A stretch of 42,264 nt of DNA from Scenedesmus sp. ARA3 (taxonomy: Eukaryota > Chlorophyta > Chlorophyceae > Sphaeropleales > Scenedesmaceae): positions 1 to 42,264 of the forward strand of contig RWJK01000242.1 of the NCBI GenBank assembly GCA_004335835.1, read 5' to 3'. The position numbers were made by a program, and so were the translations under genes. Positions 33,523 to 42,264 of the stretch are shown in pieces; the stretch's first letter is position 1, and the number at the start of each line of letters is the position of its first letter. A model generated the notes under the pieces. The model searched no databases and had not been told where the DNA came from. It saw only the letters and a program-made list of their open reading frames with translations.

Positions 33523-35201
33523 GGCAGAAGATGAAGAAACAGAAGAAGCAAAGTGAACAGCAGAACCAGCTGCCTGCACAGAAGCAGAAGCGCTCGCGCA
33601 GGCTGGGCACCTGGCACTACATGATCGACGCCAGCGACTGCTGCCATGAGGAGGACCCCAGCCGCCCTGCCAACCCCGTGGTGCACGTGCTGGACAACCG
33701 CGCCTTCAGGCAGCCCGGCTGGAGGCTGGACAGGCCCCGCAGCCTGCCGCGCCCCAACGCTGTGCTGCTGCCCTACAGCATCAACGAGGGGCCCTGCGCG
33801 GGCCAGGTGGGCGTGGCACTGGTGGCCACAGAGCACATACGGCCAGGTGAGCTGGCGGGGCGCATGGCTCAGTCGCTGCTTGTTCTTGCCATCTGCAGCT
33901 GGTGGCAAGCAAGCAAGCTCGATATGCTGCAGTCAATGCGCACCCGCACCTGCACCCTGCGCGACCTGCACACAACGCTCCTGCCAGGGACCTTTGCGGT
34001 GCATACGAGGCCGTGTGCAGCGCGCCTCATGTCCCTGGTGGAGCTGCACTCCGATGCTTGACCCATGCTTGCCGTGATCTTGCACACTCCTGATGGTGGC
34101 ATGCAGGCCAGCAGGTGGGCATGTACCGTATGCAGTGCCGTGCATTTTGTTTGGGTAAATCTCACCACGTCTAACTCGCGCCTGCTCCGTGCTGCTGTGC
34201 TGGTGCGCAGGCCAGGAGGTGACTATCTCGTACGGCCTGGAGGGCTACTGGCGGGTGAAGGCCAACCAGGCCGCTGACCTGGAGTCGCTGCAGGAGGGCA
34301 GGAGGCAGGGCAGGCTGGAGGCGCTGCAGCTGAACAAGGAGCTGAAGCAGCAGCTCAAGCAGCAGGCGGACGCGTCTGCCCTGATGCAGCAGCGGGAGCA
34401 GCAGCTGCAGCAGGAGCTGCAGCGCCTGCAGCATGCAGTTGCCTGCGCCGTGGATGTGCTGGGGGCCGCTGGGCCTGGGCTGCAGCAAGTGCAGGGGGTG
34501 CGCCGGCAGCTGGCTGCTGCTGGCGCAGCCGCCACAGCTGCGCTGAGTGTCGCACAGCCTGGCAGGCAGCCGCAGTGTGTGGGCTCAGTGCAGCAGGCAT
34601 GGAATGTGGCTGCAGCTTCAGCAGCAGCACCTGCTGCTGCCAGCGAGGTGGCCACTGTTGCAGTTGAGGACTCACAGCAGCAGCACACGCGGCAGGAAGG
34701 CTTCTGTCACGTGTGGTCAAAGGTGAAGCAGCAGGTCAAACAGGAATCGCAGCAGCAGCAGCAGCAGCAGCAGCACAGTGCTGAAGATCTGCTTGATGGC
34801 AAACGCTTTGCTGCACAGGCAGACACAGCAGCAGCAGCAGCAGCAGCAGCAGCGGCAGCAGCAGCGGCAGCAGCAGCTGACAGAGGGGCAGGGCATGCAT
34901 CAGCAGGGGTGCCTGCAGCGCAGCCACCACCAGCAGCAGCAGGAGCAGCAAAGCGCGCGCGCCGGCGCCGTCGCCGTTCAGCAGATGTGGCTGCCCTGGT
35001 GCTGCAGCATGCTGGCGGCGCACTCAGCACCGCTGCCGTGTGCAGCATGCTGTGCAGCAGCAAGGCGCTGCAGGCTGCTGTGCACAAGCAGCTGCAGGGG
35101 CAGCTGGCGGTGTCTGTTGCGCGTGACGCCCAGCTGCCTCATGTTGCTGCGTGGATCGGCAAGCATGGCTGCCTGCTGCGCCAGCTGCATCTAGAGTTGG
35201 G

Positions 35202-35233
<32 letters not shown>

Positions 35234-36714
35234 TTGGCTGGCTGCAGCCGCTGTCAGGCCTGTCTCAGCTCACCTCACTCAGCGTCACCAACATGCCCTC
35301 AGTGCAGCCGCTGGCGCACCTGCCCCCGCAGCTGCTGCAGCTGCGCGTGCACTTCCACAGCTCAGCACCCGCCAGTGAGAGCTGGAGCTTGTGCCACCTG
35401 ACAGCGCTGACGCAGCTGGAGACAAACTACCAGCCGGAGCGCTGCGAGTACCTGTGGACGGCCCGCACCAGCAACCAGCTCGCCAGGCTGCTGCTGCCAG
35501 CCTCGCTGCAGCTGCTCACGCTGCAGGACTGCAGGACGGTGGAGCCGCTGCTGCCCCTGCAGCAGGCCGTGCTGCCGGTGGACCTGCAGCAGGCGCCGTG
35601 GCGGCTGGCAGCGCAGCAGCTGCCGCGGCTGCAGCTCTTTGTTCGCGACGGCTGCCTGGCAGCGGATGATCTGTGCACCCTCAGCAAGCTCACTGGGCTG
35701 CCTGAGCTGGCGCTGGCTTACAGCAGCGTCTCAACTGCTGCAGCCGCAGCGGCAGCGTGGGGCTTGCTGCCTCTGAAGCAGGTCAGCATAGCAGGCAGCA
35801 GCAGGCCGTGGCCGCATGCAGGCAGCATGCAGCTGCCAGCGTCAGCCATGCAGCAGCTCAGCGGCGTGACCAGCATGCAGCTGGCCGACTGCAGTCTGAG
35901 TGGGGAGCTGCTGGCGGCCATTGCCTGCGAGTGCACGGCACTGCAGCAGCTGAGCCTGCAGTGCTGCCATGGCGCCACTGCTGGTGCGCTGGCAGCCCTG
36001 GCTGCACAGCTGCCGCAGCTTCGGCGGCTGGATGTGGGTGGCACGCTGGCTGGGCAGGAGCTGGCGCGGCTGTCCCGCAGGGCGCCTCAGCTGGTGCTGG
36101 GGCCACTGGCATGGAGCTGCGGGGCTTGGGGCAGCAGTGTGACAAGGCCAAAGGTAGGTGATGATGACCACCTTTAACCCGTAGCTGTTGAGCTGCTGCT
36201 GCAGACAGCAGGCGTGCAAACAGTGCTGATAGCAGCCTGCTGTGGTGCTGCTCATGCCTTTGGGGCTGCTTTTGGCTGCGGTGCTTGTGGGCTGTTGTGA
36301 TGTGCCAGCACATGCTGCAAGGCAATCCGTGGTGTGCTGAACACTGTCTGTTAGTGAGCCCCACTGCATGTAAAGCGTGCCCAGCCACAGATGGAGTCTG
36401 ACAGGAATCATCTTGGGTGCCCTGTTGCAGGGACAATGCATCAACACATGTAAACACCGTGGCAACACATGTTGTGTTCCATCACTACTGGGTTCAACTG
36501 CAGCAAAGAATCCATGCTCAAGCCCCTGCCCCACTGCAAACCATCACCATGGCCTGACATGTTTGTTGACTGCTGCCTGGGTGACCGTTGACTGCAGGAG
36601 GCCCAGGGAAGCGCCCGCAGCGAGGCGGGTGCAGCAGCACCAGCTGTGCAGCGCCTGCACACTGCAGGGCAGAGTGGAGCAGCAGCAGTGGAGGTGATTG
36701 TGATTGATGATTGA
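32688..36714 (+). CDS. SET-like / F-box-like / LRR fusion protein
   Basis: Three exons join in phase: 32688-33846, 34211-36153 and 36598-36714, giving 1072 aa. Residues ~205-395 resemble a split SET fold: FAPGDFIGFYLGNVLDN, then WHYMIDASDCCHEEDPSR, VHVLDNRAFRQ, and VGVALVATEHIRPGQEVTIS plus YG. A 16-Gln run and a basic linker are inserted between. The canonical catalytic NHxC motif is missing (LPYSINEGPCAG instead), so methyltransferase activity is doubtful. Residues ~400-640 are coiled-coil and Gln/Ala-rich. From ~642 an F-box-like helix pair appears (ADVAALVLQHAGGALSTAAV; CSSKALQAAVHKQL). It is followed by leucine-rich repeats to ~1020 (LSGLSQLTSLSVTN, LTALTQL, CTALQQLSLQCCHGAT, LPQLRRLDVGGT). 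The third exon ends VEVIVIDD, a SUMO-interacting-type motif. If its GTAGGT donor is not used, the frame stops at 36177 instead. An alternative in-frame ATG lies at 32667. Confidence 0.72.
33474..33521 (+). repeat. (CAG)16 coding polyglutamine tract
   Basis: Sixteen perfect CAG codons lie inside exon 1 of the SET-like/LRR gene, between the first SET-like block and a Lys-rich linker. Unlike the intronic arrays on the other genes, this one is in coding sense. Confidence 0.9.
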
Positions 36715-37995
36715 GTTTGGCAGCGACCGTGTGCAATGCCGCAAGAGTGAGGGGGGCGTGCTGTGCGCGTAGCTGATGGCTCGAACGATAAATCTCGTTT
36801 GATCTTCGGTTCCTGTGCTGCACAAATGTGCAGACATTTTGCCTCTGCAGTTGGGGTTTATGTTGGTGGTCATCAAGCTCAGTTGTGATTATTTGTTGGT
36901 TGCTTTCCAGTTATGCACTGTGAACTGTACTTCTGATTTGCCCTAGGATTGGTCGCAAGCTGCCTGACTGGCAGCAATACGATGATGCAAGACAGACAGA
37001 CTGGCAATTCAGCGGTGGGTCGTACCTGTGGCTGCCCAGGCACATGCTGCTTGATGCAATGCATTGGGGGTGTACACTTGACAAGGATGGGGTGAGCGCA
37101 ATGCAACAGCAGCCGGTGCGTGATCTTTGGACAGGCCGCAGGTCATAGTTACGTGTTATTTCAGGGTAAACGCCCTGTGCTTTGCTGCCTCTGGATGACA
37201 GCGTGTGGTGTGAGCTGTGCAGCGCTGTGCTGTTGCAAAGCCCGTTGTAGGTCTCCAGGCATCCTCAGTGAAACGTTCATGTGTGGTCGATCTGGAACTT
37301 TGAGGTTTGAAGTCATGACAAAGTGAGCGAACCGCAGTTGTTACAGCTGATACGCTTATGTCTGATGCTGAAGCAGTGCATCTGCTTGCCGGTGGCTGAA
37401 TGCTGTAGCCATGCAGCAGCACAACCCATTCAGCCACGCACATCAAATGTTACGAGTTTGAAACTTCGCCGGTGGCCGACAGCGTGTGGCCAATGCATAT
37501 CACACGCTACGTAACACACTACAACCGACTGGCAGCAGCCGAGCGCGCATCTGAGTTGCTGAGCAGCGCACTATAACGTACAACAGCCCCGGCCAGTCGT
37601 GTACTACATGCGCTACTATGCAGCTTGCCTCACATATTGCAACTAACTCAAAAGAACTTGGGCCTCAGCAACAATGCCTAATGCGTACTGCTGGCAACTT
37701 GCCAAGTTGCTATAAATGGTGCACAGATCCTGCATGCCGGTTCAAATAGCGGAGACAATATGCAATACCACTCATCACCCAGGCAGCAGGACAGTGCCCA
37801 GCTGCGCCAAGTTCTTCAACTGCTGCAAGCAAGCAGCACACGCGCTTTCCGGCCGCTGCCTGTAAGGCGTCACGGTGTGCATAGCCCACCATGTGCAGTG
37901 CAGTGGCGGCACCCGCGCGTTTGTGGACAGCTCTGCACACAACACCCTGTGCCAAGTCAAGTACTTCTGCGCGCGCCACGGCTGCAAAGCGTGCA
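36715..37995. other. Convergent intergenic region
   Basis: About 1.3 kb between the end of the SET-like/LRR gene and the stop of the allophanate hydrolase C-domain gene, so both 3' untranslated regions lie here. No supported coding sequence, RNA gene or conspicuous repeat was seen. Base composition is more balanced than in the genes. Open frames on both strands are short and mutually overlapping. Confidence 0.5.
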
Positions 37996-38943
37996 TTACT
38001 TCTGGCTGGCTGCCAGGTAGGCGCGCCAGCCGCCGTGGTGCGTGATGTCAGGCGCAGCCGCCACTGCGTAGGCCTCGCCAATGAAGCCTTTGACGACGCT
38101 GCCCTCCTCCAGCAGCACGTCACCGATGCCCAGCGGCTCCTTCACGCCGTCACGCAGGAAGAAGCTGCGGGCAAAGGGTGGGTGGGACAGGGGCGGGGAA
38201 GGGCAGGCACAGTCAGCCGTTACACGCTTGGGCAGCAGCACACGCCGACGCTTGATGAGCGGCACAGCACCTGCCCGGTGCAACTCTGTGTTTACACCGA
38301 CCAGGTTTGCGCCAGCGGCGGGTGCACAGGCACTGCATGCACAGCTGACAGTCAAATGCAGCGAAATTTGAGGCTCTGACTGTCTGAACATGCATCACTG
38401 CACGTCACACATGACAGGATGCTTGCAGCCACCGCCGCCCTGTCATGCTGCTGGCCAGTACTGGGCCAGCCCTGCATGCACAGCAACTGACTCAGGCAGT
38501 TGCTGCCTGCATGAGTCAGCAGCAGCAGCAGCCGCGGGCCTCACCCGACTTTCTCTATGGGCATCTCCCACAGCTCCAGCTCCAGGCTGCCCCCAGGGCT
38601 GCCCTCAGGCTGCCTGATCAGCGCGGGCTTGGGGCCCAGGCTGTACATCTCTGCAGCAGTAGCAGCAGCAGCAGCAGCAGCAGCAGCAGGCGCAGTCGCG
38701 CCTCAGGGTGCCGCCAGGCACAGTGCAGCGACTGGCCACAGCCATGCATTCAGCTAGACAGCAGGGCAGCTGCAGCCTGCATCCACAAAGTGCTGCCTGC
38801 TGGCTGTTCAGGCCAATGTGCCGAGCTGCGGCAGCTGTTCACTGCTGGCACTGTTTCTGTCAGGGACAGCATTGTCGAGTGATTAATGTAGCACGGGACA
38901 TGCCCACTGCACTGCTGCTGCCTGCTCTGTATGCGGCTGCAAC

Positions 38944-38974
<31 letters not shown>

Positions 38975-39185
38975 ACATCTCATAAAGTTGGCTTTGCACA
39001 GCTCCTGCACTCTGCTGTCACCCTGGCCCTCTGCGTTGGCTGCAGCAGAGGCAGCTGCACTCACTGTACACGGGCGCTGTGCGCACAGTCTTCACCAGCT
39101 TCGCACCAAGCTCTGTGAGCTGGTAGTTCAGCGGCAGCCCAGTCAAGTGGGCACCAGCCACTGCTAACTGGAACATCGTTGACAT
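37996..39185 (-). CDS. Free-standing allophanate hydrolase C-terminal domain protein
   Basis: Three exons join in phase: 39065-39185, 38545-38650 and 37996-38164, giving 131 aa from an ATG at 39185 to a TAA at 37996. The whole product matches the C-terminal domain that follows the amidase in DUR2/AtzF-type allophanate hydrolases: [69 protein letters not shown], and [12 protein letters not shown] just before the stop. In characterised fused enzymes this domain is credited with decarboxylating the N-carboxycarbamate made by the amidase. Here it has its own start and stop and no amidase part. It is head to head with the amidase gene, 573 bp away, which strongly suggests a shared pathway and perhaps a shared promoter. 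Intron 1 contains complementary CAG and CTG tracts. It could be a true split subunit or an extra copy of the domain; the amidase gene's own 3' end is outside the window. Confidence 0.85.
38651..38973. repeat. Complementary CTG and CAG tracts inside C-domain gene intron 1
   Basis: On the plus strand a CAG-rich tract lies at 38656-38690 and a CTG tract at 38945-38973. In the sense of the minus-strand transcript, CAG comes first and CTG sits directly before the exon-2 acceptor at 38650. Both are in the intron 38651-39064. Confidence 0.85.
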
Positions 39186-39758
39186 TTGCCGTTGCTGAGC
39201 TGCTACTGCTACTACACCTACTGCTGCTGCTCACGTGCTCGGTGCACCAAGGTACCCAGCAGACGCGAGTTATGTGTCCTGTTTGCTAACTGAAACTAAA
39301 ATGTTGGTAAAACGAGAATTGGCAATGGCAGCGTGACAGCACGGCACGGTGTATGGCGCAGACTCCAATTACGTACATGTCAGTGACCCCATGCCACCAA
39401 CAGAGGTTTGAGCTAGAAGCGCACACCGCTTCCACAGCAGATCCACGCATTGAGCACAAGCACAGGCAAGCACGAAGCAGCAAGCTGAACTAAAGGGGCG
39501 GGTGACCCTAGTCGCGGTGTGTATTGTCTTGAGGGCCGGGCTGCTCGTCTGTCATCACAGCTGTTGTTTACGCAGTTAATAATTCCGTACATTGCACTGA
39601 GGTTGTGAAAGCGCGCGCCCGGGTACTTGCTGCCATCTGCTGTGCACGTGATCAGCAGTTTTGGTGAGTGGTCCCTTGTGGTTACCACTCACCGCTTCGC
39701 TGCACACCCTGCACCCCGCAAACGCGTCCTCTTGCAGGCTAGACACAACACCAACGCG
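39186..39758. promoter_or_regulatory. Divergent promoter region between the two allophanate hydrolase parts
   Basis: There are 573 bp between the start codons of the C-domain gene (minus) and the amidase gene (plus). The right end could contain a short 5' exon of the amidase gene, since CTCTTGCAG at 39730-39738 is a plausible acceptor before the chosen ATG and the upstream frame is open. I see no long CAG arrays inside it. Nitrogen-responsive sites were not identified. Confidence 0.5.
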
Positions 39759-42264
39759 ATGACGGCCAGTGTGCCAGCCCTGGACCTCAAGGCCATAGCT
39801 GCTGCTTACGCCAGCGGCGCCACCAGCCCCAGCCAGCTGGTGCAGGCGCTGCACCCGCAGCTGGCTGCTGCCCCTGCCATGTTCATCCACCTGGCGCCCC
39901 TGCAGCAGCTGCTGGAGCGCGCTGCTGCCCTGGAGGCGCAGCCTGAGGGCAGCAGGGGCGCGCTGTGGGGTGTGCCATTCGCCACCAAGGACAACGTGGA
40001 CGTGGCGGGCATGCCCACCACTGCAGCCTGCCCAGCCTTCTCCTACGTGCCAGAGAAGAGCGCAGCAGCAGTGCAGGCGCTGGAGGATGCAGGTGAGCAG
40101 AACTGGCAGGGACGGACTGCCCCTGCCAGTTCAACTTGGCAGTGCCAGCTGGCAGCTGCTGAGGGCAGCACTGTGGCTGGGCTGAGACATCAACAGATAT
40201 GGCATGTGTTAACGGCATGCATGTGCGCACTTCTTCGCCAAAGCAACATAGCCACTTGGCTAAGTACGCGAGCACTGCTCATGATGAGCCTCTACAGCAA
40301 CACCATGGTGGCATGCACGACGCGCACTGCACTGTGCCCTGTTCCCTGTCCTTGCCCCTGCACCCACATGCATGTGCTCTGCTGCTGTTTGCCAGGCGGC
40401 ATCAACTTTGGCAAGACCAACCTGGACCAGTTCGCGTCAGGCCTGGTGGGCACGCGCACACCATACGGCACGGCGCGCAACGCATTCGACAGCCGCTTCA
40501 TCCCGGGCGGCTCATCCAGCGGCAGCGCGGCAGCGGTGGGCGCAGGCCTGCTGTGCTTTGCGCTGGGCACCGACACCGCCGGCAGCGGGCGCGTGCCTGC
40601 CGGCTACAACGGCTGCGTGGGGCTGAAGGGCACGCTGGGCAAGATCAGCACAGCAGGTGGGCCGGGCGGGAATGTGGCTGCCAGCAAGCGCAAGCAGTTG
40701 CATGGTTGGTCCATCTGCCGGCATTATCTCATGGTGGCAGTGTGCAAGCCAACAGAGATGCGCCGCCGCTGCTAAGTATTCTGCATCTTGACATAACAGC
40801 ACTATTGAAAAGGACGGCTGCCTGTGTGCTGTGCTGCGCTGCCGCACCAGGCGTGGTGCCTGCGTGCGCCTCGCTGGACTGCCTCACCGTGTTTGCGCGC
40901 AGCGTGGATGACGGCGCGGCCATCATGGCCGTCATGGAGCGGGGCGATGCAGGGCCGGCTGACGTGTGGCGGCGCAGCAGCCCGCTGCCACTCACATACA
41001 GCCCCGGCCCTGGGGCGCCCTTCCGCTTTGGCGTGCCCGGGCCTGAGTTCCTGGAGTGGACTGGGCCAGGTGGGCAGGCAGTGGGGTCAGGGACGGGATA
41101 GGGAGCAGGGTCTCTGGGCAGCATGCGTTGGCAGCAGAGGGTAGCGCATGGCAAGGGCTGCATGGAACACGCGACAGCCCTGCACTTGGTTGCTTGCTTG
41201 GCAGCAGGACACGCCAGTGTTCATGTTATCTGCTGCACACGACACCAACCAAAACACAGCAGCGGCGCAGCGTCCACCGCTGTGTGCATATCTGCATAAA
41301 GCTACAGCAACTCATCATGATGTTGCTTCATCACTGCTGCTGCAGGTGGCAATGCCATGGCAACCGCAAGTGCAGCAGCGTTTGCCGCCGCCGTGGAGCG
41401 GCTGCAGGGGTGCGGGGGCAGCTTGGTACCCATCGACTTCAGCCCCTTTGCTCAGGCCGCGGCGCTGCTGTACCAGAGCAGCTTTGTGGCGGAGCGCTAC
41501 AGCGGGCTGCGGGCCTTCCTGGACCAGCCACATGCAGCAGACGCCAAGGGCGCGCAGGCGCTGGCGGCAGCGGGCGTGGCCGCCGACCCTGCTGCTGCTG
41601 CGCTGCTGCAGCAGCGCTCGCTGGCTGGTGACGCGCGGCTGATGCCTGTCACGCGCGCCATCATCGCAGGCGCAGGTGCGGCACACGCAGCTTGCCAGCA
41701 GCAGCCACCAGGTTTTGACTCTGAGTTTGCTTTGGGCAGGTGACCTGGATGCCATGAGAGGACAGCATAGACCAGCACAGCATACTCATGGCTCCATACA
41801 TGCACCGACTGCCTTTTTGCCTGGCTACAAGCACATATAACGCAGGTGTAGCCCCAACCCCACACGTGTTCCTGCCTGCCTGCCTGCTGCCTGCCTGCCG
41901 GGCTTGCCTGCTTGCTGCTGTGACCAGGCAAGTTCACCGCCACCGATGCGTTCGATGACAAGGCGCGCCTGGCGGTGCTGGCGGCAGCGGCGCGCCACCA
42001 GCTGGCCAGCATCGACTGCCTGCTGGTGCCCACAGCGCTGGAGCACTACCTGCTGCAGGAGATCGCCGACACAGAGGACCAGGAGGCGCCCAGCTGGCCG
42101 CTCAACGCCAAGAACGGCCGCTTCACCAACTTTGTCAACCTGCTGGACATGTGCGGCATCGCAGTGCCCTCGGGCCTGCTGACCGTGGACTACGCCGCAC
42201 CAGAGGCGGCGGCCAGCGCCCAGCAGCGCGCGCAGCGGCTGGCGGCCGGTGGCGGCCCGCTGGC
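39759..42264 (+). CDS. DUR2: Allophanate hydrolase, amidase domain (runs off the window)
   Basis: Allophanate hydrolase acts after urea carboxylase, splitting allophanate to ammonium and CO2. Exons 39759-40092, 40396-40656, 40851-41069, 41346-41675 and 41928 to the edge join in phase, giving 493 aa so far. It has the amidase-signature Ser-cisSer-Lys triad: Lys77 in FATKDNVDVAGMP, Ser151 in PGGSSSGSA, and nucleophile Ser175 in GTDTAGSGRVPAG. The spacings (74 and 24) equal those of AtzF (Lys91, Ser165, Ser189). Allophanate-hydrolase-type features include YGTARNAFD, GLKGTLGKISTAG, SLDCLTVFARSVDDGA and NGRFTNFVNLLDMCGIAVPS. The last residues before the edge (PEAAASAQQRAQRLAAGGG) look like an algal insertion before the final amidase strands. 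Whether a C-terminal domain follows cannot be seen. The chosen ATG gives MTASVPALDLKAIAAAY; an upstream in-frame extension exists but looks non-coding. Confidence 0.92.

Noticed and set aside
39115..39165. tRNA-like string (CTGGTAGTTCAGCGG)
   Set aside because: It lies in exon 1 of the allophanate hydrolase C-domain gene, reads as conserved protein on the other strand, and no cloverleaf closes around it.

Overview
This is nuclear DNA of a green alga, most likely a chlorophycean of the Sphaeropleales/Scenedesmaceae type (inference). The genes are dense in short introns, most with GTGAGN, GTGNGG or GTGGGN donors and CTGCAG-type acceptors. Coding sequence is rich in Ala and Gln, and both exons and introns are saturated with CAG/CTG trinucleotides. 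Gene content is plant-like: RNA polymerase I RPA43, an RLK/Pelle-type kinase, a DUR2-type allophanate hydrolase and F-box/LRR proteins. No organelle, bacterial, viral, CRISPR or rRNA signal was seen. All gene models were spliced by hand from reading phase, splice sites and family similarity, so exon edges are predictions.

Layout. 1.8-3.9 kb: RPA43 (minus, 6 exons). 5.7-9.2 kb: a 1037-aa disordered protein of unknown function with cell-cycle-type degrons (minus). 10.2-12.4 kb: a cytoplasmic RLK/Pelle-like kinase (minus, 5 exons). 13.0-16.9 kb: a ZC3H15/Tma46-type CCCH zinc-finger protein (plus, 10 exons). 18.1-20.8 kb: a BTB/BACK protein (plus, 5 exons). 22.4-29.8 kb: a secreted copper amine oxidase of 1149 aa (minus, 15 exons) with one 65-base assembly gap. 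30.4-31.7 kb: a poorly resolved gene ending in a SAP domain (plus). 32.7-36.7 kb: a SET-like, F-box-like and LRR fusion, probably ending in a SUMO-interacting motif (plus). 38.0-39.2 kb: a free-standing allophanate hydrolase C-terminal domain of 131 aa (minus). 39.8 kb to the right edge: the allophanate hydrolase amidase (plus, runs off the window).

Three gene pairs are head to head across about 0.57-0.6 kb: kinase/ZC3H15, amine oxidase/SAP gene, and allophanate hydrolase C-domain/amidase. The last pair is the most striking. The two halves of one urea-degrading enzyme, normally one polypeptide, appear as divergent neighbours. Together with the amine oxidase, the right third of the window holds two enzymes that release ammonium from organic nitrogen, although physical proximity alone does not prove shared regulation.

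Repeats are the other theme. Transcript-sense CTG tracts sit just upstream of many 3' splice sites, and sense CAG tracts follow several 5' splice sites. Two introns carry both, in an arrangement that could base-pair. A G-rich minisatellite has copied the exon-7 splice donor of the ZC3H15 gene four times. Two CAT/ATG microsatellites are each bracketed by 15-bp direct repeats.
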